Notes: generated by a model from the letters alone, not told the origin. DNA of 64,000 bases from Rhodothermales bacterium (GCA_041391505.1 JAWKNW010000003.1:341354-405353), one strand, 5' to 3'; counted from the stretch's first letter, positions 42,358 through 51,521 are shown. Made by a program: numbers and translations.

Positions 42358-42391
42358 GAAGACCGCCCCGGAGTCATTCGGGGCGGTCTTC
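42358..42391. terminator. Strong hairpin after the OmpA gene
   Basis: GAAGACCGCCCCG (42358-42370) and CGGGGCGGTCTTC (42379-42391) form a perfect 13-base stem with an eight-base loop. There is no T run on either strand, so it is either a terminator of the non-canonical kind or a 3' stabilising hairpin. Confidence 0.65.
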
Positions 42392-42456
42392 GTGCGTACT
42401 GGGGGGGCGTACTGGGGGCCTCGTCGAGGTCCTTTTCTCCCGGCTCGGGACGAATC

Positions 42457-42486
42457 TTGATGTAAAGCTGTAGCTTGCGTACCTTG
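42457..42486 (+). promoter_or_regulatory. Candidate promoter for the TPR gene
   Basis: TTG (42457-42459) is followed after 20 bases by TACCTTG (42480-42486), close to the Bacteroidota arrangement of TTG and TAnnTTTG. The TACCTTGCGT string is identical to one upstream of the OmpA gene. Confidence 0.4.
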
Positions 42487-42572
42487 CGTATTCGCACCCC
42501 GCGCCGGCTCGCCCGATCGCCTCTGCATACCACCCTGCATGCGGACCTCGCGTGTCAGTTATCGATAGGGCG

Positions 42573-42592
42573 TTGTATGCAAAAGTATACAA
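42573..42592. promoter_or_regulatory. Operator-like palindrome
   Basis: TTGTATGC and GTATACAA flank an AAAA spacer, an 8-base inverted repeat with one mismatch. Its inner 14 bases (42575-42588) are identical to 1122-1135 in the divergent promoter region at the left end of the window. Both sites lie upstream of genes for exported proteins. Confidence 0.35.
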
Positions 42593-42672
42593 TGCGTCAT
42601 CGCAAACGGCATCGCGCAGTCGCCATCGATCGGCCCGGTTTGGGAGCGAAAGCCTTGAAATCTCCCTTGCAG

Positions 42673-42728
42673 GGCCCAAAACACAGACCTTGCTGTGTTT
42701 CCTGACCATGCGATCCGGCGTTTGGGCC
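42673..42728 (+). other. Overlapping inverted repeats in the TPR-gene leader
   Basis: AAACACAG (42679-42686) pairs perfectly with CTGTGTTT (42693-42700). GGCCCAAA (42673-42680) pairs perfectly with TTTGGGCC (42721-42728). The two stems share two bases, so they could form alternative structures. A CTTGCAGG direct repeat flanks them on both sides. This is possible RNA regulation, with no known riboswitch class recognised. Confidence 0.35.
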
Positions 42729-42813
42729 GGTCCTTGCAGGACACCATGCAAACAGTGTCACCGAACGCTAACCTGACAATATCGACGTCACCGTTCACCT
42801 AACCCTAGTTTCC

Positions 42814-43701
42814 ATGGCTATGAGTTCGACGTACAGTGCCCTGTTGCACACCACACGATTCGTTGCAAGCGCCATCTTGATTGCTTTCTTCGCGTTTTCC
42901 CCTGCTTTCGGTCAGGATACCGAAACGCGCGTGAAGGAAGGTCAGGAGTACAAGATGAAATACAACGAAGCCCTGGAAGCGGCAAAGGCCAAGCAATACG
43001 ACAAGGCTTATGCGGCTTTCGAATCGACGATTCCGCTGGCGCAGGCCGCCGGCGACGCAGAAGTCGTTTCCAAATCCAGCAAGGTGCTCGCCCAGCTCGA
43101 TAACTCGCGCGGCGTTCAGTCCTTCAAACAGGAGAAATACGAAGAGTCCCTCGCACACCATCAGAAGGGTATCGAGCACGACAACAGCTACGTGCCGAAC
43201 CACTACGGCAAGGCCAAGGCGCTCGAGAAAATGGGTCGGATGGAAGAAGCGCTGCCCCTGCTGCAGGCGGTTATGGGCATGGACGACCGCAAGTCGGCCT
43301 CCGCGGCGGAAAACACGATTCGCGGGCACTACATCTACGTAGCATCTTCCAGCCTGAGCGGCGGCAGCGGCACGCCGTCCCGCAACGACGCGCAGAAAGC
43401 CCTGGATGCGCTCGACGAGATGGAACTCTACGTGGAAGCCGACGCCGACGCGTTCTACTACCGCGCCGAGGCCCTCAAGACGATGGGCGACTATGCGAAA
43501 TCGATCGAAGCCGCCAACAAGGCGCTCGAACTGCACAAGGGCAGCAAGAGCGACAAGGCCAAGATCTACTTCGTACAGGGTGAGTCGCTGATGTTCGCCG
43601 GCTCCAACTCGGAAGCCCGCGCCGCCTTCGAGAACGCCGCGTTCGGCAGCTACAAACCCCTCGCCGAGCACTACATCGAGGAACTGAAGTCGCTCAACTG
43701 A
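42814..43701 (+). CDS. Exported tetratricopeptide-repeat protein
   Basis: It encodes 295 residues with a signal peptide (FVASAILIAFFAFSPAFGQ). Four to five TPR units follow: KYNEALEAAKAKQYDKAYAA, GVQSFKQEKYEESLAHHQKG, NHYGKAKALEKMGRMEEALP, YYRAEALKTMGDYAKSIEAA and VQGESLMFAGSNSEARAAFE. TPR units mediate protein-protein contacts; this one would work in the periplasm or at the outer membrane. A second possible start (MSSTYS, two codons later) is equivalent. It ends 22 bases before a bidirectional terminator shared with the TonB receptor gene. Confidence 0.9.
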   Translation: MAMSSTYSALLHTTRFVASAILIAFFAFSPAFGQDTETRVKEGQEYKMKYNEALEAAKAKQYDKAYAAFESTIPLAQAAGDAEVVSKSSKVLAQLDNSRGVQSFKQEKYEESLAHHQKGIEHDNSYVPNHYGKAKALEKMGRMEEALPLLQAVMGMDDRKSASAAENTIRGHYIYVASSSLSGGSGTPSRNDAQKALDALDEMELYVEADADAFYYRAEALKTMGDYAKSIEAANKALELHKGSKSDKAKIYFVQGESLMFAGSNSEARAAFENAAFGSYKPLAEHYIEELKSLN

Positions 43702-43723
43702 TCGACGCCACCGAGATGCCTCC

Positions 43724-43765
43724 AAAAAACCCGTCGTCCAATGTGGACGGCGGGTTTTCTTTTTC
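43724..43765. terminator. Bidirectional rho-independent terminator
   Basis: ACCCGTCGTCC and GGACGGCGGGT form an 11-base stem (one G-U pair) around AATGT. A T run follows on the plus strand and an A run precedes it, so it can end both the TPR gene (plus) and the TonB receptor gene (minus). Confidence 0.88.
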
Positions 43766-43788
43766 ACCCCGATCCCGGCCGTGCGCGG

Positions 43789-46599
43789 TCAGAGGCTTAC
43801 TTTCAGGGAGAACACCGGCGTGACGGAAGGCATCAGCCGGGGCACGCGCTCGTACCGCGTCTCGCTCACCCGGGTGAGGCTCCAGTCGACCACGTTGTCG
43901 CGGTTCAGCACATTGATCACGTCCACGCTGACTTGAACCCGCGCGGTGCCAACGGAACGGGCGTACGTCATGCCCAGATCGAGCTGAAGATGCGCCGGCA
44001 GGCGGTGGTCGGGCGCATCGGGTTGGGAGAGGTCGTACGGCGGAAACGCCCGGGAGCCGGCATGGGCATTCAGCCAGTCGTAATACGCGCGCCGGAAGCC
44101 CCACTGCCGCCCCCAGACGCCCTGCCAGCGGGCGCGCACGCTGAGATCGGAACCGATGAAGCGATCGCTCGCCAGGGTGAGGCGATGCGGCTCATTCCAC
44201 GGGGACGTCACCTCCTCGCCGCCAAATCGTGAGGGGTAGGTGCGATAGGATGCGCTGTAACTATAGGACAGTTCGTGCAGGAAGCGAGTCCCCTCCCATT
44301 CGAGGTGCATCCCGGCCCCGTACGCCCTGCCGCTGACCGGCTCGATGAAGTGGGCGTGTCGGGCGTTTTCGGGGATGGGCGGCCCCAGCCCGAGCAACGT
44401 CGGATAGTTGATGGCGAGCAATACAGGCTGCCACTTGTGGTAGAGTTCCAGACGCATCCGCAGGGCATCGACCGGCGCCCACAGGAACTCGCCGGCCAGA
44501 TGATAGGCCCGCGGAAGCGGAAGCGTCTCATCCACCGGATACCAGAAGCGGACCGAGGGCGCGAGCGCCGTGGGCCCGACGCTGCTCAGATCGAACTCGC
44601 CGACAAACTGACGGTACACGCCGGCGGCCAGGCGGGCGGCATATACGGCGCCGCCAGCGGCAGCGACGTCGTAGCGCAGCGCGACACGGGGTTCGAAGAA
44701 GGCCGTCGACTGATCCGGCAGGTACGAGCCGCGCAGTCCGAAATCGGCCTGCATATGCATCCCGATCGACCGGCGATGTTCGAGGTACCCCGCGATGAGC
44801 CAGCTTTCGGCCAGCGCGTTGGTCTGCTGGAAAAACGGCGTATTGAGGCGGATGGCGTTGGAGCGATAAATAGCTTCGAGCCCGCCTTCGATATGGTCGG
44901 TGGAGGAGAGGCTGTATTCGAGCGTACCGCCGAACCCGGCTTCCGAGATCTCGTTGCGGTCGCGGGATAATCCACCTTCCGTCAGACTGTCCTGCAGCGC
45001 TTCGATGCCCGAGGCGCCGATCAGCTGCTCATCGACCAGACCGTAGTCGTGCGACATCGTGTGCCTGCTCCCGCGCACGCGCACGCCGGCCAGAAGCCGC
45101 GCGTTGGCGATCCACTCATAGCGGAGCTGGCCGTTGCTGTTGCTCCAGTCGTAGCGGTCGCGCGTGAGCAACAGGTGGGGCGATGTGGCGGCATCGATCG
45201 TCGAACGGACATCCGCCACCAGATCGGTCGACAGCGCGTTCGCTCCCCGGTAGCCTGAGACATAGAGCCGGCTGAAAGGACCCGTTTCGAGCCGGGTCGC
45301 CAGATGGAGGTCGGAAAAGGAAATCGAGGGCGCCTGCGTCCTGGGCGCATAGGTGGACGAGCCGTACGGCTGCTTCAGGAACTGCTGCGTCAGCCCGGGG
45401 TCGACGGCATTCCATTCGTCCATGATCTGGTTCAGCGTCGGAGCGCTGTAGACGTCCCACAGCGACTCGCGCACGGCGACCATGAAGGGGCCCTTCACCC
45501 GCGAAGAAAAGCGAAGCGCGCCATCGCCCCGCACGTTCAGGCTGAGCGGATCCACCGAGGCGGTCAGAAACGCATCGGCGGAGCCATCCAGCCGATGCTC
45601 CGCCTGGATGACGCCCGAGAGCTGGCTTCCGTACCGCGCGCCGAAACCGGCTTTCTGGACGCTGAGACGCCCGATGGAAAGCGGGCTGAAGGCGCCCAGA
45701 AAGCGCCCCAGCGCCACGGGGCTGAATACGGGAACGCCATCGAGCTGCATCTGGTGCTCGCTCGCCTCGCCCCCCTGGATGTGCAGATCGGCCAGCGGCG
45801 AACGGAGCGCCACGCCGAGAATCTGATTGATGGCCCGCGTCACGTCCGACGACAGGCCGCCGATGGCCTCGAGCGAGGCCGGGTTCGCCTCGCCCATGCC
45901 GATGGTGCGCGACGGAAGACGCTGCTGCAGGCCGTTCACGACGATCGGGTCCGAAACGATCGTTTTCGGTTTCATGTAGATGAACGACCGGGCCTCGCCG
46001 CCGGCCGGCACGAAGATGCTGTCCAGCACCGGCTGATAGCCGACATACGTGGCCGAAATGGCATGCCGGCCAGGAAGCAGCGCGGCAAAGCTGAACATGC
46101 CGGATTCGTTCGTCGCGGTGCCGGTGGCCGCGTCGGCGAGCACGACGCTCGCATACGGCAGCGGTTCACCCGTCTCGCTATCGATCACGATGCCGGCGAG
46201 TTGACCGTAGCGGGGCCGCTCGAGCACCGCTTCGCGCAGGACGTACGTCCCGGAAGAGAGGCGATAAAAATCGAGCCGGGTGGGCTCGATCAGGCATCGC
46301 AAAACCCCCTCGGCGTCGGTAGCGTCCTTGACGCAATAGGTTTCGATATCGCGCACCAGGGCGGGGTCGTAGAGGAGGCTGAGCTGAGTTACCGTGACCA
46401 GTTCCTGCAGGGCATGTTCGAGCGAGGCGCCGCGCGCCATGACCTCGTATCGGCCGTCTTCCAGCGCCCTGATGTGCATCGCCGCCGGCGCGGGCTGCGC
46501 AACGGCATCCCGCGCCGGCAAGATCGATGCGGCAACCAGAAGCATCGCCGCCATCCACGCCGCCGACACAGCGTGCAGGCCTCTCGTCTCGATGTCCAT
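43789..46599 (-). CDS. TonB-dependent receptor with STN signalling domain
   Basis: The ATG at 46599 gives 936 residues. After a signal peptide (AAMLLVAASILPARDAVAQ) comes an STN domain (about residues 45-120, LEHALQELVTVTQLSLLYDP), the N-terminal signalling module of FecA-type receptors. A carboxypeptidase-regulatory-like domain follows (about 132-215, LAGIVIDSETGEPLPYASVV), then the plug (NQILGVALRSPLADLHIQGG, LDGVPVF) and a beta-barrel to the end. It takes up a substrate across the outer membrane with TonB energy, and its STN domain should contact the FecR protein encoded next. Spacing is 22 bases after the fecR-like gene. The ligand is unknown; the lack of a SusD partner argues against a standard polysaccharide locus. 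Confidence 0.94.
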   Translation of the reverse strand: MDIETRGLHAVSAAWMAAMLLVAASILPARDAVAQPAPAAMHIRALEDGRYEVMARGASLEHALQELVTVTQLSLLYDPALVRDIETYCVKDATDAEGVLRCLIEPTRLDFYRLSSGTYVLREAVLERPRYGQLAGIVIDSETGEPLPYASVVLADAATGTATNESGMFSFAALLPGRHAISATYVGYQPVLDSIFVPAGGEARSFIYMKPKTIVSDPIVVNGLQQRLPSRTIGMGEANPASLEAIGGLSSDVTRAINQILGVALRSPLADLHIQGGEASEHQMQLDGVPVFSPVALGRFLGAFSPLSIGRLSVQKAGFGARYGSQLSGVIQAEHRLDGSADAFLTASVDPLSLNVRGDGALRFSSRVKGPFMVAVRESLWDVYSAPTLNQIMDEWNAVDPGLTQQFLKQPYGSSTYAPRTQAPSISFSDLHLATRLETGPFSRLYVSGYRGANALSTDLVADVRSTIDAATSPHLLLTRDRYDWSNSNGQLRYEWIANARLLAGVRVRGSRHTMSHDYGLVDEQLIGASGIEALQDSLTEGGLSRDRNEISEAGFGGTLEYSLSSTDHIEGGLEAIYRSNAIRLNTPFFQQTNALAESWLIAGYLEHRRSIGMHMQADFGLRGSYLPDQSTAFFEPRVALRYDVAAAGGAVYAARLAAGVYRQFVGEFDLSSVGPTALAPSVRFWYPVDETLPLPRAYHLAGEFLWAPVDALRMRLELYHKWQPVLLAINYPTLLGLGPPIPENARHAHFIEPVSGRAYGAGMHLEWEGTRFLHELSYSYSASYRTYPSRFGGEEVTSPWNEPHRLTLASDRFIGSDLSVRARWQGVWGRQWGFRRAYYDWLNAHAGSRAFPPYDLSQPDAPDHRLPAHLQLDLGMTYARSVGTARVQVSVDVINVLNRDNVVDWSLTRVSETRYERVPRLMPSVTPVFSLKVSL

Positions 46600-46621
46600 C
46601 CTCAATCCGGGTAATACAACC

Positions 46622-47599
46622 TCATCGGTACACTTCGTATCCGCGTACCGTTTTCCTGAACTTGAGTCCATGCGCCGCGCAGAGGTCTCCAAGGAGCGTC
46701 TCGACATGGGGTTCCGACCGGTAATATACGATCTGGAGTTGCGGGTCGATGGGCGTACGGAGATCGATCTCCACGCCGTACTGGCGTTCCAGCTGCATGA
46801 ACGCCGCCGCCAGCGGCTCGCCCAGGACGGAGAAACCGTGCTGGCGCCAGTTGAGCACGATATCGAGATCGTCGTCCATCCGGATCGCTTCATCCCGCTC
46901 GCCGGAGACGATCCGGACCGACTGGTTGGCCAGCAGATCGACGTCACCCGGGGCCACCCGGACATGCCCCGACCGGACCGCCACACGGGTGTCGTGGGCG
47001 GGGCTTCCCGGCCAGCTCTTTACGTTGAATTCGGTACCGAGCACCTGAACCCGCGCATTGAAGGTTTCGACCTCAAAGGCCCGGCCGTCCGAAACGACGG
47101 TAAAAAACGCCTCGCCCTCGAGATGCACCCGGCGGGTCTCATCGCGCGAGAAGAGGCCGCGCCCCAGGCCGCGATCGAACGTCAACACGCTCCCCCCGTT
47201 CAGCTCAGCCTTGGAGCCGTCGGGCAGCGACACGGCGAGCGTCTCGCCGGCGCTGGCCGCGTAGCGCACCGGCGAAAACAGGCAGATCCCCACGAGCAGG
47301 CACACCGTCGCCGCGACGGCCGCCCAGACAGGGCGCCTGAGCCGCGCGCGCTCGGCAGGCGGTCGCGCCGGCCGGCGATCCGGACGTGCCGGGGTGGACT
47401 CGTCCTCCGAAAAAAGCGAGGCGGAGACGCGGTTCCAGCCGGCAACCGCGTCCGGGGGGTTTACATCATAGGAGGGCCGGACGGTCCCCAGAAGCTGCCA
47501 TACCTGTTCCAGCTCCTGACGATCTTCGGGCTCTTCCCTGGCCAGTTCCCTGAGGAGTTCCTCAGGCAGCCGATTGGCATCCGATCGATCAGCCTTCAT
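46622..47599 (-). CDS. FecR-family anti-sigma factor
   Basis: It encodes 325 residues. A cytoplasmic N-terminal part binds the sigma factor; a transmembrane segment (about 88-108, VWAAVAATVCLLVGICLFS) follows. The FecR domain spans about 115-215 (LAVSLPDGSKAELNGGSVLT, VHLEGEAFFTVVSDGRAFEV, VQVLGTEFNVKSW), and a C-terminal DUF4974/STN-like domain (about 245-322, LAAAFMQLERQYGVEIDLRT) completes it. FecR relays the state of the TonB receptor to the ECF sigma factor. It overlaps the sigma gene by 11 bases and precedes the receptor gene, the classical order. Confidence 0.95.
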   Translation of the reverse strand: MKADRSDANRLPEELLRELAREEPEDRQELEQVWQLLGTVRPSYDVNPPDAVAGWNRVSASLFSEDESTPARPDRRPARPPAERARLRRPVWAAVAATVCLLVGICLFSPVRYAASAGETLAVSLPDGSKAELNGGSVLTFDRGLGRGLFSRDETRRVHLEGEAFFTVVSDGRAFEVETFNARVQVLGTEFNVKSWPGSPAHDTRVAVRSGHVRVAPGDVDLLANQSVRIVSGERDEAIRMDDDLDIVLNWRQHGFSVLGEPLAAAFMQLERQYGVEIDLRTPIDPQLQIVYYRSEPHVETLLGDLCAAHGLKFRKTVRGYEVYR

Positions 47600-48161
47600 G
47601 ACTCAAGAGATTAGGTTCATAAGCGCGAATCCGGTCACGAATGTGCTTTAGCGCTTTAACCAGGTGATTGTTGACGGTCCTGGGGGATATCTCCATCAGG
47701 GCGGCGATTTCATCGTGGCTCAACCCATCGAACCGGCTAAGCGACAGCGCTTCGCGCTGACGTTCCGGGAGTTCGTCGATCCAACGATGAAGCATCGTTT
47801 CCAGCATATCCGAGCCTACGACCTGGTCGGGCCGTACGACTTCCGATGAAGCATAGTCCGACATAGCACCGTGTTTGGCTTCGCGACTCTTCGTGTCGCG
47901 ATGGTGGTTAAAGGCCAGATTCCGCACCATGCGATAAAGGAGGGCCTTCAGGGAACGGTCGGGATCGAGGGTATGCCGCACCTCCCACAACTTCGTAAAG
48001 ACATCCTGGATGATATCCAACGAAGCCGCCGTGCTCCGGGTGAACGTCAGGGAATAACGCACCAGCGCATCGTGGGTGGCCTTAAACACATCCTCAAACG
48101 CTTTCCGATCCGATGCCTTGATTTGTCGGCACCAGACTGAAAACTGTTCTGCAGATTCCAT
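47589..48161 (-). CDS. ECF sigma factor of the FecI type
   Basis: The ATG at 48161 gives 190 residues. Region 2 is at about residues 15-85 (DIIQDVFTKLWEVRHTLDPD, LLYRMVRNLAFNHHRD), region 4 at about 125-180 (LPERQREALSLSRFDGLSHD, EIAALMEISPRTVNNHLVKA). It directs RNA polymerase to a small regulon that normally includes the adjacent fecR and TonB receptor genes. The ORF begins farther upstream but the first 21 residues are not part of the fold. It overlaps the FecR gene by 11 bases. Confidence 0.94.
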   Translation of the reverse strand: MESAEQFSVWCRQIKASDRKAFEDVFKATHDALVRYSLTFTRSTAASLDIIQDVFTKLWEVRHTLDPDRSLKALLYRMVRNLAFNHHRDTKSREAKHGAMSDYASSEVVRPDQVVGSDMLETMLHRWIDELPERQREALSLSRFDGLSHDEIAALMEISPRTVNNHLVKALKHIRDRIRAYEPNLLSHEG

Positions 48162-48508
48162 ATCTATCGAATTAAGGCAACGTATGGCGGCGGGCAGGCG
48201 CCCGGCTGTCGGTGTCCACAGCACCCCGCATCAGCCGGTGCGGGGCGTTCTTCGTTGCTCTGTGCGTACTACACAGTCTGATTCTCGAATGACTACCGCA
48301 AGGACGCGCGCGAATTTGGACCCGTCGATGCGGGCGGATCGAGGCGCCGGCCGCACCGTGGAACAATCGCCCTCCCCCCTCCTACAAGGCGCGATGGCAT
48401 CATTTCTGATCCCTGGCGCCAGGAAGCGCCGCAGCGTGCCGGCATGACGCGCCATGCGCCGGAAACGCCGTCCGCGCGGAATCTTTCTCCTCATCAAGCT
48501 CCGCTGGT
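48162..48508. other. Divergent intergenic region with a short hairpin
   Basis: This 347-base stretch lies between the ECF sigma gene (minus) and the acetyltransferase gene (plus). CCCCGCA (48224-48230) pairs with TGCGGGG (48239-48245) as a seven-base stem, in the leader of the sigma gene. I see no coding frame that looks real. Confidence 0.5.
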
Positions 48509-49279
48509 ATGACTGCAGCCCAGACCTCTCCGATAGCCGACTCCGCGATCATCGACCCGTCCGCAACCCTCGGGGCCTACTGCGTGATCGGCGAGCATGT
48601 ACAGATCGGGCGCAACTGCCAGATCGGACATCACGTCGTCATTCACGATGGTACGAAGATCGGGGACAACGTGCGCATCGACGACCATGCAACGCTGGGC
48701 AAGCAGCCGATGCGCTCGCTGAACAGCGCCGTGACCCAGGCGAAACGACAGCCGCCCCTCGTCGTCGGAGACGGCTGCCTGATCGGCGCCGGCGCCGTGC
48801 TCTATGCCGGCTGCACGCTGGGCAGCCACGTGCTCGTCGCCGACCTCGCCACCGTCCGTGAAGACGTAACCGTCGGCGACTACACCATCCTCGGCCGCGG
48901 CGTCGCCGTCGAAAATCGGTGTACGATCGGGCGCTACTGCAAGCTCGAAACGAACGCCTACCTGACGGCCTATTCGACGCTCGAAGACCGCGTCTTTGTC
49001 GCTCCGGGCGTGCTGACGAGCAACGACAATTTCGTCGGGCGCTCCGAGGAGCGCTTCAAGCATTTCGCCGGCGTCACGATCCGGAAAGGCGGCCGGGTGG
49101 GCGTGGGCGCCGTCATCCTGCCGGGCATCGAAGTCGCGGCGGACTCGCTGGTGGCCGCCGGCGGCGTCGCCACGCACGACACGGAATCGCGCAGCGTCTT
49201 TGCCGGCGTGCCGGCCCGCCGCTTCAAGGATGTGCCGGCGGATCAACTCCTCGAAAACCAGGGCTGGGCCGACGTCTAG
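48509..49279 (+). CDS. Left-handed beta-helix N-acetyltransferase (WbpD/WlbB-like)
   Basis: It encodes 256 residues. Hexapeptide repeats run nearly the whole length (IADSAIIDPSATLGAYCVIG, VQIGRNCQIGHHVVIHDG, GVLTSNDNFVGRSEERFKHF), with the late GAVILPGIEVAADSLVAAGG. The best context match is WbpD/WlbB, which N-acetylates the 3-amino group of UDP-2-acetamido-3-amino-uronate using acetyl-CoA. The next two genes match the WbpE and WbpB steps in order, which strengthens the assignment. It is longer than usual WbpD (about 190 residues) because the first 40 residues add two extra coils. Substrate is inferred from context, not from a substrate-specific residue. Confidence 0.82.
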   Translation: MTAAQTSPIADSAIIDPSATLGAYCVIGEHVQIGRNCQIGHHVVIHDGTKIGDNVRIDDHATLGKQPMRSLNSAVTQAKRQPPLVVGDGCLIGAGAVLYAGCTLGSHVLVADLATVREDVTVGDYTILGRGVAVENRCTIGRYCKLETNAYLTAYSTLEDRVFVAPGVLTSNDNFVGRSEERFKHFAGVTIRKGGRVGVGAVILPGIEVAADSLVAAGGVATHDTESRSVFAGVPARRFKDVPADQLLENQGWADV

Positions 49280-49326
49280 CCGGCGCCCCTCCCCCGAACT
49301 TCTGCTCACATCAAGCCAGCATCGGC

Positions 49327-50493
49327 ATGAACGATATACAGATGGTCGACCTCAGCGGGCAACTCGCCGCCATGCGCGGTGAAATCGATGCCGCCATCGC
49401 CGAGGTGCTCGACTCCACGCACTTCATCAAAGGCAAACCGGTCGGTCTGTTCGAGGCCGAACTGGCGGCTTATCTCGGCGGTCAACACGCCATCGGCGTC
49501 GGCAACGGCACCGACGCGCTTCAACTGGCGATGATGGCGCTCGATCTGCAACCGGGCGATGAGGTCATCACGTCGGCGTTTACCTTCATCGCCACCGCCG
49601 AGGCCGCGGCGCTCCTCGGGTTGGTCCCGGTCTTCGCCGATATCGATCCGGAAACGTTCAATATCGATCCCGCGCGCATCGAGGCGCTCATCACGCCCCG
49701 GACGCGGGCCATCGTGCCCGTCCACCTCTTCGGCCAGCCGGCGGACATGGACCCTATCCTGGCCCTTGCGCGCCGGCACGGGCTGCGCGTCATCGAGGAC
49801 AACGCCCAGTCCATCGGCGCGCGCTACCGCGACCGGCAGGTCGGATACCTGGGCGACCTGGGAACGCTCTCGTTTTTCCCCTCGAAAAACCTCGGCGCCT
49901 ATGGCGACGGCGGCGCCGTCCTGACCGACGACGCCGGCCTGTTCGAGCGCGTTCAGATGATCGCGAACCATGGCTCGCGCCGGAAATACTACAACGAAGT
50001 CGTCGGCATCAACAGCCGGCTCGACACGCTGCAGGCCGCGATCCTGCGCGTCAAGCTCCGTCATCTCGACGCGTTCGCACGCGCGCGGCAGCGCGCCGCG
50101 GCGCGGTACGACGCGCTCTTCGCCGACTGCCCCGCGATCGTGACGCCGTCGGTGGCCCCGGACCGGACCCACGTCTACCACCAGTATACGATCCGCATCC
50201 GCCCCGACGGCTACCGGACGCGCGACACGCTGGCGCAACACCTGAAGAGCGCCGGCATCCCGCACGCGATCTATTATCCGACGTCGCTCCATGAGCTGCC
50301 GGTGTTTCGCGAGGCCGGCCGCGCCCGCTGGGAGGATCTCTCCCACACCGAACAGGCCGCCGGCGAGGTAATCTCGCTGCCCATGCACACCGAACTGACC
50401 GAAGCGCAACAGGCCTACATCGCGCAGCACGTGCTCGCTTTTCTGCACGACGCGCCTATCCCCAATAAACAGACGGTCTCCGTAACACCGTGA
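49327..50493 (+). CDS. DegT/DnrJ/EryC1-family aminotransferase (WbpE/WlbC-like)
   Basis: The ATG at 49327 gives 388 residues and removes a spurious upstream extension. The family signatures are complete: GVGNGTDALQLAMMALDLQP, the PLP-lysine segment SFFPSKNLGAYGDGGA, and ANHGSRRKYYNEVVGINSRL. The enzyme transfers an amino group from glutamate to a keto sugar nucleotide; in the WbpE scheme the substrate is UDP-2-acetamido-3-keto-glucuronate. The gene is 47 bases after the acetyltransferase and overlaps the oxidoreductase start. Confidence 0.93.
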   Translation: MNDIQMVDLSGQLAAMRGEIDAAIAEVLDSTHFIKGKPVGLFEAELAAYLGGQHAIGVGNGTDALQLAMMALDLQPGDEVITSAFTFIATAEAAALLGLVPVFADIDPETFNIDPARIEALITPRTRAIVPVHLFGQPADMDPILALARRHGLRVIEDNAQSIGARYRDRQVGYLGDLGTLSFFPSKNLGAYGDGGAVLTDDAGLFERVQMIANHGSRRKYYNEVVGINSRLDTLQAAILRVKLRHLDAFARARQRAAARYDALFADCPAIVTPSVAPDRTHVYHQYTIRIRPDGYRTRDTLAQHLKSAGIPHAIYYPTSLHELPVFREAGRARWEDLSHTEQAAGEVISLPMHTELTEAQQAYIAQHVLAFLHDAPIPNKQTVSVTP

Positions 50494-51521
50494 GCAAAAA
50501 ACCTGTCGCCCTCGCCCAGGTCGGGATCGGTTACTGGGGGAAAAATCTCTATCGCAACTTCGACGCGGTACCCGATGCCCGCGTCATCCAGCTCTGCGAC
50601 GTCGACGAGGGGATGCTGGCCTCGTACCGCAAGAAAGACCCGGAGCTGCACACGACGACACGTTACGAGGAGGTGCTCGCGAACCCCGACGTGGACGCGG
50701 TGATCATCGCGGTGCAGACGCCGATGCACTTCGATTTCGCGCGGCGGGCGCTGGAGGCCGGGAAACATGTCTTCGTCGAAAAACCCCTCGCGCAATCGGC
50801 CGAGCAGGCGGAATGCCTGGTGCAGCTGGCGGAGGCGAACGACCGCCGGCTCATGGTGGGGCATCTGCTGATGTACCATCCGGCCTTCAACTACGTCCGC
50901 GACCTGATCCAGCGCGGCGAACTCGGCGACGTTCGGTATCTGTACAGCGTACGCGTAAACCTTGGCATCGTCCGGAAACAGGAGAACGCTTTCGAAAGCC
51001 TGGCGCCGCACGATCTGTCGATCGCCCTCCAGTTTCTCGATACGCGGCCCGTCGCGATCTCGGCGACCGGGCAGGCTTTCCTGCAGGCCGGCGTCGAGGA
51101 TGTCGCGTTTGCCACCGTCTTCTTCGAAAACGGCAAGCTCGCGCACCTGCACACCAGCTGGCTCGACCCGCACAAGATCCGGAAAGTCACCGTCGTGGGC
51201 AGCCAGAAGATGGCTGTCATCGACGACACGGAAAGCACCGAAATGGTGCGTCTGTTCGATAAAGGAGTGACCATCTCCGCCGGCAACCCGCAACTGCCCT
51301 ACGAGAATTACTCGGAGGCGATGGCCTACCGCACGGGGGATATCGTCATCCCCAAGATCCCGATGCAGGAACCGTTGCGGATCGAATGCCAGCACTTCGT
51401 CGACTGTGTCCGGACGGGCGCGACGCCGCTGTCGGACGGGCGCAATGGCCTGATGGTCGTTCAGCTGCTCCAGGCCGCACAGACCTCGCTGAATCAGAGC
51501 GGGGCGTGCGTGTTTCTTTGA
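50490..51521 (+). CDS. Gfo/Idh/MocA-family oxidoreductase (WbpB/WlbA-like)
   Basis: It encodes 343 residues. The start is a GTG at 50490 whose bases overlap the TGA of the upstream gene, which suggests translational coupling. The NAD-binding loop is VGIGYWGKNLYRNFDAVPDA (residues 11-30), with the family motif FVEKPLAQS and the GHLLMYHPAFNYVRDLI substrate region. In the WbpB/WlbA scheme it oxidises C3 of UDP-GlcNAc-uronate before amination. The dehydrogenase that makes the uronate (WbpA) is not in the window, so it must be encoded elsewhere. Confidence 0.92.
   Translation: MSKKPVALAQVGIGYWGKNLYRNFDAVPDARVIQLCDVDEGMLASYRKKDPELHTTTRYEEVLANPDVDAVIIAVQTPMHFDFARRALEAGKHVFVEKPLAQSAEQAECLVQLAEANDRRLMVGHLLMYHPAFNYVRDLIQRGELGDVRYLYSVRVNLGIVRKQENAFESLAPHDLSIALQFLDTRPVAISATGQAFLQAGVEDVAFATVFFENGKLAHLHTSWLDPHKIRKVTVVGSQKMAVIDDTESTEMVRLFDKGVTISAGNPQLPYENYSEAMAYRTGDIVIPKIPMQEPLRIECQHFVDCVRTGATPLSDGRNGLMVVQLLQAAQTSLNQSGACVFL

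Larger units (their letters stand above)
42323..42813. other. Long leader region upstream of the TPR gene, with several inverted repeats
   Basis: After the hairpin at 42358-42391, this stretch holds a candidate promoter (42457-42486), a palindrome (42573-42592) and two overlapping stems at 42673-42728. No credible coding frame is present on either strand. If transcription starts near 42492, the TPR gene would have a leader of about 320 bases, long enough for a structured regulatory RNA. Confidence 0.55.
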
